A stretch of DNA of 64,000 bases from Roseiarcus fermentans (GTDB taxonomy: Bacteria > Pseudomonadota > Alphaproteobacteria > Rhizobiales > Beijerinckiaceae): assembly GCF_003315135.1 (NCBI RefSeq), contig NZ_QNRK01000005.1, positions 1 through 64,000 on the forward strand. The letters are read 5' to 3'. Under the pieces are notes generated by a model that worked only from the letters and a program-made list of their open reading frames with translations, did no database searches and was not told the origin of the DNA. Position 1 is the first letter of the stretch; the number at the start of each line of letters is the position of its first letter. This document shows positions 36,036 to 45,683 of this stretch, piece after piece. A program made the translations under genes and the position numbers.

Positions 36036-36884
36036 ATGGCTGCCGTCATTCCACCCGATGAAGGCGACGCGAAGCGCGCGGCGAAGCCGCGCGTTCTCGT
36101 CATGGCCAACCAAAAGGGCGGCGTCGGGAAGACCACCACCGCCATCAATCTCGGCACGGCGCTGGCCGCCATCGGCGAGCGCGTGCTGATCATCGACCTC
36201 GATCCCCAGGGCAACGCCTCGACCGGGCTCGGAATCGATCGCAAGGCCCGCGCGACCTCGAGCTACGACGCCCTGATCGGCGAACGGAGCCTCAGCGAGG
36301 TGATTACGCCGACGGCGGTGCCGCGGCTCAGCATCGCGCCCTCGACCATGGATCTGCTCGGAGTCGAACTGGAAATCGCCGGCGAGAGCGATCGGTCCTA
36401 CAAGCTGCGCAAGGCGCTGCTGGCGTTCTTCGAATCAGACCGGACCCGTCCGGACCCGGTCACCTACGTTCTCGTCGACTGTCCGCCGTCATTGAACCTG
36501 CTCACGATCAACGCGCTGGCGGCCGCCGACGCGGTCGTCGTGCCGCTGCAGTGCGAATTCTTCGCGCTCGAGGGGCTGTCCCAGCTTTTGACCACCGTCG
36601 ATCAGGTGCGGCGGACGCTCAATCCCGCGCTGACCATCCACGGCGTCGTGCTGACGATGTTCGATCCGCGCAACAGCCTCGCGGGCCAGGTGGTGGCGGA
36701 CGTGCGCGCCCACATGGGGGACAAGGTCTACGACACGGTGATCCCGCGCAATGTCCGGATCTCCGAGGCGCCCTCGCACGGCAAGCCGGCGCTGCTCTAC
36801 GACCTGCGCTGCGCCGGCAGTCAGGCCTATCTCAAGCTCGCCTCGGAAGTGATTCAACGCGAAGGCCGCTGGCGGCCCGCGTGA
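36036..36884 (+). CDS. parA: Chromosome partitioning ATPase ParA
   Basis: Walker-type ATPase that moves ParB-bound origins to the poles. The 282-aa protein has the deviant Walker A motif NQKGGVGKTTTAINLG (about 25-40), LIIDLDPQGNASTGLG, the Walker B region VLVDCPPSLNLLT and the FFALEGLSQLL segment of the Soj/ParA family. The first 18 residues are variable. It starts 4 nt after rsmG and 34 bp before parB, forming a tight operon. Confidence 0.96.
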   Translation: MAAVIPPDEGDAKRAAKPRVLVMANQKGGVGKTTTAINLGTALAAIGERVLIIDLDPQGNASTGLGIDRKARATSSYDALIGERSLSEVITPTAVPRLSIAPSTMDLLGVELEIAGESDRSYKLRKALLAFFESDRTRPDPVTYVLVDCPPSLNLLTINALAAADAVVVPLQCEFFALEGLSQLLTTVDQVRRTLNPALTIHGVVLTMFDPRNSLAGQVVADVRAHMGDKVYDTVIPRNVRISEAPSHGKPALLYDLRCAGSQAYLKLASEVIQREGRWRPA

Positions 36885-36918
36885 GCGGGCGGTCCGGCTG
36901 AACGGGAGCAAGGACAGC

Positions 36919-37806
36919 ATGGCCGAGGATCCTGGCCGAACGGAACACAGGCCGCGCCTCGGGCGCGGGCTCGCCGCGCTTCTCGGGGCGTCCCAGGACG
37001 ATGTCGAGGCGCCCGTCGCCCGCGGCGCGCGCAAGGCGCCGATTGAATTTCTGAGGCCCAATCCGCACAACCCGCGCAAACGCTTCGACGAGACGGAGCT
37101 CGACGAACTCGCCGCGTCGATCAGGGAGCGCGGCGTCATCCAGCCGATCCTCGTGCGCGCCATTCCGCGCGTCGCCGACGCCTACGAGATCGTCGCCGGC
37201 GAGCGGCGCTGGCGCGCGGCGCAGCGCGCCGGCCTGCACGAGGCGCCGATCGTGGTGATCGAGGCGAGCGACCGCGAGGCGCTCGAGATCGCGATCATCG
37301 AGAACGTGCAGCGCGCCGACCTCAACCCCCTCGAGGAGGCCGCCGGCTACGCCCAGCTCGGCGCCGAGCACGGCTACGCCCACGCCGACATCGCGCGGGT
37401 GGTCGGCAAGAGCCGCAGCCACATCGCCAACACGCTGCGGCTCGTCAATCTGCCCGAGCACAGCCGGAGGCTGCTCGCCGAGGGCAAGATTTCCGCCGGC
37501 CACGCCCGCGCCCTGCTGGCCGTTCCGCACCCGGACGCGACCGCCGACCGGATCGTTTCCGAAGGCCTCACCGTGCGCGACATCGAGCGCCTCGGCGAAA
37601 ACGCCGGCAAGACCGCGCGTCCGCGGAAGCCCGCTGCGACAATCGACGCCGACACGCTCGCTCTTCAGGACCGGCTCGGCCTGGCGCTCGGCGCCAAGGT
37701 GACGATCCGCCACGCCGGCGAGAGCGGCGAGATCCGCATCGCCTTCCGCGATTTCGAGCAGCTCGACGAATTCTGCCGGCGGCTCTCCCAGCCGGCGGAG
37801 CGATAG
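36919..37806 (+). CDS. parB: Chromosome partitioning protein ParB (CTPase clamp)
   Basis: Loads at parS and spreads as a CTP-dependent clamp. The 295-aa protein has an N-terminal ParA-stimulating peptide (RPRLGRGLAALLG, about 14-26), the CTP-binding fold with NPRKRF and GERRWRAAQRAGL, a helix-turn-helix (HADIARVVGKSRSHIANTLRLV, about 155-176) and a C-terminal dimer domain after a linker. Cognate sites are the two parS sequences 1.5-3.5 kb upstream. Confidence 0.96.
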   Translation: MAEDPGRTEHRPRLGRGLAALLGASQDDVEAPVARGARKAPIEFLRPNPHNPRKRFDETELDELAASIRERGVIQPILVRAIPRVADAYEIVAGERRWRAAQRAGLHEAPIVVIEASDREALEIAIIENVQRADLNPLEEAAGYAQLGAEHGYAHADIARVVGKSRSHIANTLRLVNLPEHSRRLLAEGKISAGHARALLAVPHPDATADRIVSEGLTVRDIERLGENAGKTARPRKPAATIDADTLALQDRLGLALGAKVTIRHAGESGEIRIAFRDFEQLDEFCRRLSQPAER

Positions 37807-37807
37807 G

Positions 37808-37822
37808 GCCGGCGGAGCCGGC
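37808..37822. terminator. Short hairpin between convergent parB and holA
   Basis: GCCGGC, GGA, GCCGGC (37808-37822): 6-bp stem, 3-nt loop, in the 33-bp gap between the parB and holA stop codons. No T-tract. Confidence 0.4.
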
Positions 37823-37839
37823 GACCGCAGGCGAGCGGG

Positions 37840-38862
37840 TCAGGACGGGCGTCGGGAGGCCAGCGACCAGATGGCGCGGGTCGCGAGAACCTTCGCCAGA
37901 TCGGGCGTCGCGCGAATCCGGCCGCTCGCGGCCCGGATGGCCGGCAGTTGCCGGGAAATCGAGGCAGAGGTCCAGCGCTGCGCGGCCCGCGCCAGCGCCT
38001 TGCGCCCCTCGGGCGTCGCGCGGAGATACAGCGCCTGGAACGCCGAGTCGAAGTCGCGGCCGGTTTCCATCTCGAGCCGTAGCCGATGCAGCGTGGTCAG
38101 CCGGGCGACGAGGCGTCCGAACACCTCGTTGGCGTCGCCGCCGTCGGCGAAGAACCGCGCGGCGTCGGCCGCCGCCCCGGCGAGGTCGCCGAGCAGCGCC
38201 TGGTCGACGAGCGCGTCGATCGGCGACGGGGCGGCGTTCGAGACGATCGCCCTTACGTCGTCGAGCCCGATGCGCGCCTTTCCGTGCGCGAACAGGACGA
38301 GCTTGGCGATTTCCGCCCGGCTCGTCTGGCGGTCGGCGCCGATCAGGTCGAGCAGCGCGTCGCGGGCGTCGGGCTCGATCGCGAGCCCGGCCTGACGCAG
38401 CGCGCCGTCGACCAGCGCGGCGAGCGCCCGGGGATCGTCCGAATAGCACTCGATCGCCGCCGCGTCGGCCGCCTTCTCGAACGCCGTCCTGAGGGCGTGG
38501 CCACGCTTGAGTTGCGGCGCCTTGATCACGATCGCGCATTCGTCCGGCGGCCTCGCGAACAGCGGCTCGAGCGCGGGCATGAGGTCGCGCCCCTGCGCGT
38601 CGATCCAGATCGCGCGGCTGCCGCCGAACATCGACACCGCATAGGCTTCGTCGGCGAGGGCTTCGGGGCGGCGCGCGAGCGCGTCGCCCTCGAGTCGCAC
38701 AAGCCGCAACGGATCGGGGTCCGCCCCGATCAGCCGGCGGACGATCGCCTGCGACCGCTCGTACGCCAACCCTTCGTCGTCGCCGTGGATCAGGAAGAAC
38801 CGGACCTCCGCCGGCAAGCGCTGGATGAATCCGTCGGCGGCGAAGGACTTGATGGCGGTCAT
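37840..38862 (-). CDS. holA: DNA polymerase III delta subunit HolA
   Basis: The clamp-loader subunit that opens the beta clamp. The 340-aa protein begins with [17 protein letters not shown] and shows [19 protein letters not shown] (about 22-40), [24 protein letters not shown] and the helical C-terminal collar region, typical of alphaproteobacterial HolA. It faces parB. In many Rhizobiales lptE and leuS lie upstream of holA; neither is here, and leuB is divergent instead, so the neighbourhood has been rearranged. Confidence 0.92.
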   Translation of the reverse strand: MTAIKSFAADGFIQRLPAEVRFFLIHGDDEGLAYERSQAIVRRLIGADPDPLRLVRLEGDALARRPEALADEAYAVSMFGGSRAIWIDAQGRDLMPALEPLFARPPDECAIVIKAPQLKRGHALRTAFEKAADAAAIECYSDDPRALAALVDGALRQAGLAIEPDARDALLDLIGADRQTSRAEIAKLVLFAHGKARIGLDDVRAIVSNAAPSPIDALVDQALLGDLAGAAADAARFFADGGDANEVFGRLVARLTTLHRLRLEMETGRDFDSAFQALYLRATPEGRKALARAAQRWTSASISRQLPAIRAASGRIRATPDLAKVLATRAIWSLASRRPS

Positions 38863-38987
38863 GGCGGCGCTGTCCCCGATCGTGCTCGCGCGGCCGCCGA
38901 TCCTTCCGATCGGCTGCGGCCTTTCATCCCCGGTCGAAATCGTCTAGCAGTGCGTCTCCCTTTCGGCCCATCAGACAAGAAACGTCA

Positions 38988-40100
38988 ATGCCCAGCTATC
39001 ATCTCTTTCTTCTTCCCGGCGACGGAATCGGCCCCGAAGTGATGGCCGAGGTCGAGAAGGTGATCCACGCGTTCGAGTCCGATGGGCTCGCGACGTTCGA
39101 GATCGAAAAAGGCCTCGTCGGCGGCTGCGCCTACGACGCGCACGGGGCCGCGATCAGCGACGCCGACATGGCGCGCGCCGAGGCCGCCGACGCTGTGCTT
39201 CTCGCCGCGGTCGGAGGACCGAAATGGGCCTCCGTGCCCTACGAGGTGCGCCCGGAAGCCGGGCTCCTGCGCCTGCGCAAGGACCTCGGCCTCTACGCCA
39301 ACCTGAGGCCCGCGGTGTGCTATCCGGCGCTCGCGTCCGCTTCGTCGCTGAAGCCCGAGGTCGTCGAGGGCCTCGACATCATGATCGTGCGCGAGCTCAC
39401 CGGCGGCGTCTATTTCGGCGAGCCGAAAGAAATCGTCGACCTCGGCAACGGGCAGAAGCGGGCGATCGACACCCAGGTCTACGACACCTACGAGATCGAG
39501 CGCATCGGCCGGGTCGCCTTCGATCTGGCGCGCAAGCGAGGGAACAAGGTCACGTCGGCCGAGAAGCACAACGTGATGAAGTCCGGGGTGCTGTGGAAGG
39601 ACGTGATCACGGCGCTCCACAAACGCGAGTACGCGGACGTTCAGCTCGAGCACCAGCTCGCCGACGCGCTCGGCATGCAGCTGGTGCGCTGGCCGAAGCA
39701 GTTCGACGTCATCGTCACCGACAATCTGTTCGGCGACATGCTGTCGGACGTCGCGGCGATGCTGACCGGATCGCTCGGCATGCTGCCGTCGGCCTCGCTC
39801 GGCGACCAGAACCCCAAGACCGGCAAGCGCAAGGCGATGTACGAGCCGGTGCACGGCTCGGCGCCCGACATCGCCGGCAAGGGCGCGGCCAACCCGATCG
39901 CGATGATCGCGTCGTTCGGCATGGCGCTGCGCTATTCGTTCGGCGCGGGCGCGGCGGCGGATCGGCTGGACGCTGCGATCGCGAGCGTGCTCGCCGACGG
40001 TTTCCGCACCGCCGACATCAAGAGCGACGGCTGCACGCTGGTCTCGACCATGGCCATGGGCGACGCGATCGTCTCGGCGTTGGGAAAAAGCGCCGCCTGA
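38988..40100 (+). CDS. leuB: 3-isopropylmalate dehydrogenase
   Basis: Oxidative decarboxylation of 3-isopropylmalate in leucine synthesis. The 370-aa protein has the family N-terminus [12 protein letters not shown] (about 8-19), the substrate-binding [27 protein letters not shown], and the metal site [12 protein letters not shown]. The length is typical. Stand-alone gene; leuC and leuD are not in the window. It is divergent from holA and converges on a hybrid kinase gene. Confidence 0.96.
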   Translation: MPSYHLFLLPGDGIGPEVMAEVEKVIHAFESDGLATFEIEKGLVGGCAYDAHGAAISDADMARAEAADAVLLAAVGGPKWASVPYEVRPEAGLLRLRKDLGLYANLRPAVCYPALASASSLKPEVVEGLDIMIVRELTGGVYFGEPKEIVDLGNGQKRAIDTQVYDTYEIERIGRVAFDLARKRGNKVTSAEKHNVMKSGVLWKDVITALHKREYADVQLEHQLADALGMQLVRWPKQFDVIVTDNLFGDMLSDVAAMLTGSLGMLPSASLGDQNPKTGKRKAMYEPVHGSAPDIAGKGAANPIAMIASFGMALRYSFGAGAAADRLDAAIASVLADGFRTADIKSDGCTLVSTMAMGDAIVSALGKSAA

Positions 40101-40123
40101 TCTTCACCGGTCCCGCGACCGCT

Positions 40124-40154
40124 CGGCGAGGGAATTCGGCCGCTTCCGTCGCCG
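40124..40154. terminator. Bidirectional hairpin between leuB and the hybrid kinase gene
   Basis: CGGCGA (40124-40129), G, GGAA, 9-nt loop (40135-40143), TTCC, G, TCGCCG (40149-40154): a 10-bp stem with a single G-G mismatch, placed in the 60-bp gap between convergent stop codons. Confidence 0.55.
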
Positions 40155-40160
40155 ACCGCG

Positions 40161-42935
40161 TCAGGCCGCGGCTTCGCCGACCGCCCTCGCGATCTCCGCG
40201 AGCTTGGCGCGCAGGACGGCCGCCCGGATCGGCTTGGCGAGATAGTCGTCCATGCCGGCCCTCAGGTAATAGTCCTTCGCGCCCGTCATCGCGTCGGCCG
40301 TCAGCGCCACGATCCGGACCCGCCCCAGCGGCCCGGGCAGCTGGCGGATCCGCTTGGTCGCCTCGATGCCGTCGAGCAGCGGCATCTGCACGTCCATCAG
40401 CACGACGTCGAAGCGTTCGGCGGCCGCCGCCGCGACCGCTTCCAGGCCGTTGTCGACCACCTGCACGCTGTGCCCCGCCTTCTGGAGCATCGTCCGGGCG
40501 ACCTCCTGGTTGACCTTGTTGTCCTCGGCCAGAAGCACGCGCAACCGCGCGGCCCTCGGATCCGACGCCGTCATTCCCTGCGCCGCCGCGCCGCCGGGGT
40601 CCGTCGGGACCGGCGCCGCGGACCGGGCGGCGGCCCTTGCGGCCGCCGCATCGTCGGGGCTGAACAGCCGGCTCAGGCAGTCCAGCAGGTCGGCGCGACG
40701 GATCGGCTTCCCCAGCACCGCGTCGATCGCGCCGCCCACCCGCCGCCTGAGGTCGGAGGCGCCGGAAGAAGACACGAGAACGATGCGCGCCTTCGTGAGG
40801 TCCGACGTGGAGCGCACGCGTTCGGCCAGCGACACGCCGGCGAGGCCCGGCATCATCTGGTCGAGCAGGAGGAGGTCGAAGGGCCGGCCGGCGGCGGCAG
40901 ATCGCTCGATCCCGGCCAGCGCCACGAAACCGTCGGGCGCGGTCTCGATCTCCATGCCGAGCGCGCGCAGTTGCAGCGTCAGAATCTCGATGTTCAGCGG
41001 CACGTCGTCGACGATCAACGTTCGCAGGCCGCGCAGGCAGTCGGGCGCGGCGGCCCTGTGCGGATCGACGGGCGGCGCGAGCGCCGGGGCGAGCGCGACC
41101 TCGAACCAGAATGTCGAACCTGCGCCGACTTCGCTGCGGGCGCCGATCGCGCCGCCCATCAATTCGACCAGCTTGGCGCAGATCGCGAGACCCAGTCCGG
41201 CGCCGCCATAGCGCCGCGTGATGGAACTGTCGGCCTGGGTGAATTTCCTGAACAGGCGCGCCCGGACTTCCGCCGAGATTCCGGGCCCGGTGTCCGTGAC
41301 CTCGAACCGGACCCTGACCGCGCCGCCGTCCGCCGGAGTCCCGACCCTCGTCGCCTGCACGCCGACGCTGCCGCGCTCGGTGAATTTCACTGCGTTGCCG
41401 ACGAGATTCAACAGCGCCTGGCGAATGCGCAGCGGGTCGCCGTGCAGCGCCGCCGGCAGGGAGGGGTCGACATAGGTCGACAGGCCGATCGCCTTTTCCG
41501 CCGCGCTCGGGGCCAGCATGGCGGTCGCGGCCTTTACCGTGTCGGTGAGGTCGAAATCGATCGTCTCGAGATCGACCCGGCCGGCCTCGAGCTTGGAGAT
41601 GTCGAGCACGTCGTTGATGATCGAGAGCAGCGCCTCGGCCGAATCCCGCGTCATCAGGGCGGACTTGCGCTGCTCGGGGGTGAGGTCGGTGTCGAGCAGA
41701 TGCCCGTTCATGCCGATGATTCCGTTCATCGGCGTGCGGATTTCATGGCTCATGTTGGCCAGGAAGTCGGACTTCGCCCGGTTCGCCCTCTCGGCCGCCT
41801 CCTTGGCCGTCTGCAATTCCGCGGCCGTCGCCTCCGCCGCCGCGCGCGCCCGCGCCAGTCCGACGAGCGCGCGCTCCTGCCCGCGAAGCAGGCGCGCGAG
41901 CACCGCCGACATGATGAACACGATCGTCGCCAGCACGGCGGCCAGCCCGCCGACGCGCAGGACCGTCGCGCGCCAGTTGGCGAGCACGATCGTGTCGTCG
42001 ATCGTGATGTTGGCGACAAGCGGATAGTCGCGCAGGCGGCGCGGCGCGACGATCCGCAGCGCCCTGCCGCCGCCGACGAGGCGGCTTTCGTCGGTGACGA
42101 CGGCGGCCCCGCTGACGCCGGGCCGAAGCGCGTCCTTGAACGACGGCTGGTCGGCAAAGGACTTTCCGATGTAATCCCCTGCTGCGGGTTCGCGCGCCAG
42201 GAGGGCGCCGTCGCCGCGGAACAGCGAGATCGCGCTGCCCTGGCCAATGTTCACGGCCTTGAAGAAGGACTCGAAAAATGCGCTCTTGACGCCGGCGATG
42301 ACCAGGCCCAGCGGCCGGCCCTGCCGGTCGCGGATCTGCCGGGCGAGGTAGAACGTCCACTCTTTGGTGACTCGGTTCTGCACCGGCGCGCTGATGTAGG
42401 GGCCGTCGAACGGACCGGCCATCAGCGTCCTGAAATAATCCCGGTCGGCGAGGTTGATGCGCTTTCCCGGCTGTCCGGGCAGGTACGGCGGGTAGTAGCG
42501 GTTGAAATTGACGATGTCGCCGCGCGCGTCGACGATCGAGGCGACGTCGAGCTGCGGCGCCCCGGCCACCTTGTTGCGGATCGCCTCGTGCATCGCGGGC
42601 GAGTCCGTCGCCCGCCAAAGCGCCTCGTCGCTGTCCAGTCCGGCGTCGTTCAGCGGCTGCACGATGCTCAGCAGCACGAGGTCGGCGGCGCGGACGGTCT
42701 GCTCCGCATGTTCGGCGAGCATGACGGAGAAATCGGTCGCGTTCGACCGCCAGAGCGCGACGTCGGCGCTTCTGTCCTGCCACAACAGCAGCGCCGCGCC
42801 GGCCAGCGTCAGGGCGGCCACCGTCACGCCGATCGCGATCGCCGACGCGCCTGTGGCGCCGCCCGGGCGAACGGCCGACGTCGTCCCCGCAGGGGAGGAC
42901 AGCGGCTCGGTCGCGGAAGTTCGATAGCGCGTCAT
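40161..42935 (-). CDS. Hybrid sensor histidine kinase with two receiver domains
   Basis: A 924-aa membrane sensor. Order of parts: membrane helix (about 32-52), periplasmic dCache-like sensor (about 60-320, with [19 protein letters not shown]), second helix (about 328-349), coiled linker, HisKA with H397 in [10 protein letters not shown], HATPase with the N box and [16 protein letters not shown], then two receiver domains. The first receiver has DQMMPG and the second has [11 protein letters not shown] with the phospho-accepting Asp. There is no Hpt domain, so phosphate is probably passed to a separate Hpt protein. The ATG at 42935 is preferred over a GTG 8 codons earlier. It is orphan: no response regulator is adjacent. 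Confidence 0.9.
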   Translation of the reverse strand: MTRYRTSATEPLSSPAGTTSAVRPGGATGASAIAIGVTVAALTLAGAALLLWQDRSADVALWRSNATDFSVMLAEHAEQTVRAADLVLLSIVQPLNDAGLDSDEALWRATDSPAMHEAIRNKVAGAPQLDVASIVDARGDIVNFNRYYPPYLPGQPGKRINLADRDYFRTLMAGPFDGPYISAPVQNRVTKEWTFYLARQIRDRQGRPLGLVIAGVKSAFFESFFKAVNIGQGSAISLFRGDGALLAREPAAGDYIGKSFADQPSFKDALRPGVSGAAVVTDESRLVGGGRALRIVAPRRLRDYPLVANITIDDTIVLANWRATVLRVGGLAAVLATIVFIMSAVLARLLRGQERALVGLARARAAAEATAAELQTAKEAAERANRAKSDFLANMSHEIRTPMNGIIGMNGHLLDTDLTPEQRKSALMTRDSAEALLSIINDVLDISKLEAGRVDLETIDFDLTDTVKAATAMLAPSAAEKAIGLSTYVDPSLPAALHGDPLRIRQALLNLVGNAVKFTERGSVGVQATRVGTPADGGAVRVRFEVTDTGPGISAEVRARLFRKFTQADSSITRRYGGAGLGLAICAKLVELMGGAIGARSEVGAGSTFWFEVALAPALAPPVDPHRAAAPDCLRGLRTLIVDDVPLNIEILTLQLRALGMEIETAPDGFVALAGIERSAAAGRPFDLLLLDQMMPGLAGVSLAERVRSTSDLTKARIVLVSSSGASDLRRRVGGAIDAVLGKPIRRADLLDCLSRLFSPDDAAAARAAARSAAPVPTDPGGAAAQGMTASDPRAARLRVLLAEDNKVNQEVARTMLQKAGHSVQVVDNGLEAVAAAAAERFDVVLMDVQMPLLDGIEATKRIRQLPGPLGRVRIVALTADAMTGAKDYYLRAGMDDYLAKPIRAAVLRAKLAEIARAVGEAAA

Positions 42936-43060
42936 TTTCCCCGACAGGACATCCCCCACGCCGCGTCTGCGCGGCTGTCAACATCGCAAGCATCGTCCAT
43001 GCCGCGTCGGAAGACGCAATTTCGGACGAATCCGCCTGGCGCGCCCCGTTCCGAGACCCA

Positions 43061-43083
43061 TTTTGCGATTTTTGTTCGCAAAA
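43061..43083. repeat. Inverted repeat upstream of metX
   Basis: TTTTGCGA (43061-43068), loop TTTTTGT, TCGCAAAA (43076-43083): a perfect 8-bp inverted repeat in the 298-bp divergent gap between the hybrid kinase and metX genes (42936-43233). It could be an operator or an early transcript hairpin. No SAM-II riboswitch motif (TAGCTAAAAA type) is found in this gap, although metX leaders of relatives often carry one. A weak promoter candidate is TTGCGT (43156) with TAACAA (43179), 17-nt spacing. Confidence 0.5.
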
Positions 43084-43233
43084 CGCGAAGGATCAGGTCC
43101 GCCCGTCCCGTTGGGGAACCGGATCTCGCCGTTTCGATCCCCTTCGCGCTTCCGCTTGCGTCCAACCGCGTGCCGGCATAACAAACAGATTGTTCGCTAG
43201 ACAGAACGTAACCGACCCAAGGTGTGACCTCTC

Positions 43234-44406
43234 GTGGACGATCTCGTCCCGCCGACCAGCGGCGCCGCTCTCCAGTCCCTGTATCCCGACAGCCTCACTT
43301 ATCGGGTCGAGGAGCCCGTGGCGCTGGGGATGGACTCGGGCGCGAGCCTCGCCCCGATGACGATCGCCTACCAGACCTACGGCGCCCTCAACGCCGAACG
43401 ATCCAACGCGTTGCTGGTCTGCCATGCGCTGACCGGCGACCAGCATGTCGCGAACCTCCATCCGGTGACCGGCCGGCCGGGCTGGTGGGAGACCATGGTC
43501 GGCCCCGGCCGGCCCTTCGACACCGACCGCTTCTTCGTCATCTGCCCCAATGTGCTCGGCGGCTGCATGGGCAGCACGGGGCCGGCGTCGCTCAACCCCG
43601 AGACCGGCGAGCCCTACGGCCTCGGCTTTCCGGTCGTGACGATCGCCGACATGGTGCGCGCCCAGGCGCTGCTGATCGACCATCTCGGCATCGACACCCT
43701 GTTCTGTGTCGCCGGCGGGTCGATGGGCGGGATGCAGGTGCTGCAATGGGCGGCCGCCTATCCCGATCGCGTCTTCGCCGCGCTGCCGATCGCCACCGCC
43801 GCCCGCCATTCTTCGCAGAACATCGCCTTCGGCGAGGTCGGCCGACAGGCGGTGATGGCCGACCCCGACTGGCGCGGCGGGCGCTATCTGGTCGAGGGAA
43901 CGCGGCCGTCCAAGGGGCTCGCGGTCGCGCGCATGGCGGCCCACATCACCTACCTGTCGGAGAGCGCGCTGCATCGGCGGTTCGGCCGCAACCTCCAGGA
44001 CCGCGCCGCCCGGACCTTCTCGTTCGACGCCGATTTCCAGATCGAGTCGTACCTGCGCCACCAGGGACGGATTTTCGTCGACCGGTTCGACCCGAATTCC
44101 TACCTCTACCTGACGCGCGCCATGGACTATTTCGACCTCGCGGCCGAGTTCGGCGGTTCGCTGGCCAACGCCTTCCAGAACTCGCCGACCCGCTTCTGCG
44201 TCGTCTCGTTCACCTCCGACTGGCTGTTTCCGACCAGCGATTCGCGCGCGATCGTCCGCGCGCTGAACGCCGGCGCGGCGTCGGTGTCGTTCGTCGAGAT
44301 CGAGACCGACAAGGGCCACGACGCCTTCCTGCTCGACGTTCCCGAACTGCTCGAGACGACCAAAGGCTTCATCGACTCGGCCGCGCGCGCCCGGGGGATC
44401 GCATGA
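43234..44406 (+). CDS. metX: Homoserine O-acetyltransferase MetX
   Basis: Acylates homoserine, the first committed step of methionine synthesis. The 390-aa alpha/beta hydrolase has the nucleophile S163 in [13 protein letters not shown]. The acid Asp is in [12 protein letters not shown] and the His in [18 protein letters not shown] and [11 protein letters not shown] are family blocks. Succinyl versus acetyl specificity is not decided by what I can see. GTG start. It overlaps metW by ATGA. Confidence 0.94.
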   Translation: MDDLVPPTSGAALQSLYPDSLTYRVEEPVALGMDSGASLAPMTIAYQTYGALNAERSNALLVCHALTGDQHVANLHPVTGRPGWWETMVGPGRPFDTDRFFVICPNVLGGCMGSTGPASLNPETGEPYGLGFPVVTIADMVRAQALLIDHLGIDTLFCVAGGSMGGMQVLQWAAAYPDRVFAALPIATAARHSSQNIAFGEVGRQAVMADPDWRGGRYLVEGTRPSKGLAVARMAAHITYLSESALHRRFGRNLQDRAARTFSFDADFQIESYLRHQGRIFVDRFDPNSYLYLTRAMDYFDLAAEFGGSLANAFQNSPTRFCVVSFTSDWLFPTSDSRAIVRALNAGAASVSFVEIETDKGHDAFLLDVPELLETTKGFIDSAARARGIA

Positions 44407-45083
44407 CCCTGTCGCGAGTCCTGGACGCGCGGCGCGTCGATCTGGTCCGCGTCATGGAGATGGTCACGCCGGGCTCGCGCGTTCTCGACGTCGGTTGCGG
44501 CGACGGCGAATTGCTGCGGTTGCTCGCCGAGGAGCGGCGCGTCGACGGCCGCGGCATCGAACTGTCGCAACAGGGGGTGAACGACTGCGTCGCCAAGGGA
44601 CTGTCGGTGGTGCAGGGCGACGCCGACTCGGACCTCGCCGACTATCCCGACGCGGCGTTCGATTTCGTGATCCTGTCGCAGACCCTGCAGGCGACGCGCC
44701 AGCCGCGCGTCGTGCTGGAGAATTTGCTGCGCATCGGCCGTCGCGCCATCGTCTCGGTGCCGAATTTCGGCCACTGGCGGGTGCGGGTCCAGCTCGCCCT
44801 GCGCGGCCGCATGCCGGTGACCGAGCAGCTGCGCTATTCCTGGTACGACACGCCGAACATCCACTTCTGCACGATCGACGACTTCATCAGTCTCGCGCGG
44901 GAGATCGGCGCGGTGATCGAGAGCAGCGTCGCGCTCGACCAGAGCGGCGTCCCGCTCTCGCCGACGTGGCCGAAATGGACCTGGAACCTGGTCGGCGAGC
45001 AAGCGATTTTTCTGCTGCATCGCAAAGGCCTTGCGCGCGCGCACGCTTCGCGACCTCAACTGCGTTCGTCTGCGTTAGGGTGA
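44403..45083 (+). CDS. metW: Methionine biosynthesis protein MetW
   Basis: A methyltransferase-fold protein that partners MetX and is often needed for its activity. The 226-aa protein has the SAM loop [17 protein letters not shown] (about 27-43), [27 protein letters not shown] and [13 protein letters not shown]. The C-terminal 15 or so residues are arginine/serine-rich and look like read-through into the lower-GC segment that follows. It overlaps metX by ATGA, and the gene pair is conserved in proteobacteria. Confidence 0.93.
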   Translation: MTLSRVLDARRVDLVRVMEMVTPGSRVLDVGCGDGELLRLLAEERRVDGRGIELSQQGVNDCVAKGLSVVQGDADSDLADYPDAAFDFVILSQTLQATRQPRVVLENLLRIGRRAIVSVPNFGHWRVRVQLALRGRMPVTEQLRYSWYDTPNIHFCTIDDFISLAREIGAVIESSVALDQSGVPLSPTWPKWTWNLVGEQAIFLLHRKGLARAHASRPQLRSSALG

Positions 45084-45254
45084 CGCGTACCAGTCGAACT
45101 TATCGTGTACGATTCTGGTCGTGAGTCGTTTTGTCGCATTCGACCCAAGTACGGTTGACGAACACGCAAAAAATGTCAATTTAAAGGGGCCGCCGCAGGA
45201 AGCAAGCCCGCGACGGCCGGGACGCTGCAATATCAGTCTAGTGGGAGCTAGACA

Positions 45255-45371
45255 TCAGAAGACGAAGCTGAGTTGATCGCAGCAACGCCAGTAGTCGCGC
45301 ACATGCTCCAAACGGCCAAAACGCAGCCTCACATACGCGCGCACGTGATGACACACGCTACGCTTTCTCAT
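45255..45371 (-). CDS. Possible very small basic protein
   Basis: A 38-aa ORF starting MRKRSVCHHVRAYVRLRFG and ending QLSFVF. It is rich in Arg and aromatic residues, with the repeat-like pattern VRAYVRLRFGRLEHVRDYWR. I have an impression of similar short arginine/aromatic motifs in other Rhizobiales proteins but cannot name a family. GAGG lies 6 nt before the ATG and is part of a perfect hairpin. An upstream GTG at 45443 would give 62 aa. It could instead be the worn-down end of a former gene. Confidence 0.35.
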   Translation of the reverse strand: MRKRSVCHHVRAYVRLRFGRLEHVRDYWRCCDQLSFVF

Positions 45372-45374
45372 GTT

Positions 45375-45390
45375 GGCCTCATTTGAGGCC
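45375..45390 (-). promoter_or_regulatory. Hairpin covering the ribosome binding site of the 38-aa ORF
   Basis: Read on the minus strand, GGCCTCA-AA-TGAGGCC is a perfect 7-bp inverted repeat that ends 3 nt before the ATG at 45371. The second arm contains GAGG, the only plausible Shine-Dalgarno sequence. If transcribed, the structure would hide the ribosome binding site. Confidence 0.4.
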
Positions 45391-45497
45391 ACAGGTTGAA
45401 AGGACGGTCGACTGGTGGTATCGTTCGAAAGGGAACGGCTCACCAGCCTAACCTATCCCCGAGCAGCTCTGTGACTGGTCCTGCCCGGTGACCCAAA

Positions 45498-45539
45498 CAA
45501 CGGCTCCTTTGGAGGTTGCAGCCTCCTCTGGAGCCGTTG
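45498..45539. ncRNA. Long imperfect hairpin, terminator or small structured RNA
   Basis: Outer stem CAACGGCTCC / GGAGCCGTTG (45498-45507 with 45530-45539, 10 bp perfect), a symmetric 3x3 pyrimidine internal loop (TTT / TCT), inner stem GGAGG / CCTCC (45511-45515 with 45522-45526) and a 6-nt loop TTGCAG. Outside it, AAAC and GTTT can pair further with a small bulge. It lies 415 bp after metW and 144 bp before the winged-helix gene. Its identity is unknown; an intrinsic terminator is possible but no T-run follows on either strand. Confidence 0.5.
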
Positions 45540-45683
45540 GCGTTTAGGCTAAGAAGTTCATACGCGTCGAATTTCGATTCTGCAACCCGGCGTATCTGTA
45601 TCTAGCCCCTTGCCCCGATACGCGGCACCGATTGCCGCTAGAGGCGACACGCTGTATCGTCACGCTCCTTCAAGGGCGCTCGC

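Larger units (their letters stand above)
45084..45683. other. Intergenic part of accessory segment of lower GC
   Basis: Six hundred bases with clearly more A/T than the flanking genes and no core gene. It contains a short inverted repeat GTCTAG-TGGGAG-CTAGAC (45236-45253), a possible 38-aa ORF on the minus strand, a hairpin at its ribosome binding site and a long imperfect hairpin (45498-45539), listed separately. No tRNA, integrase or flanking direct repeat was found, so its origin as an insertion is inferred from composition only. Confidence 0.5.

Noticed and set aside
42990-43233. SAM-II or SAM/SAH riboswitch upstream of metX
   Set aside because: Looked for the conserved core and found none; reported only as an absence.
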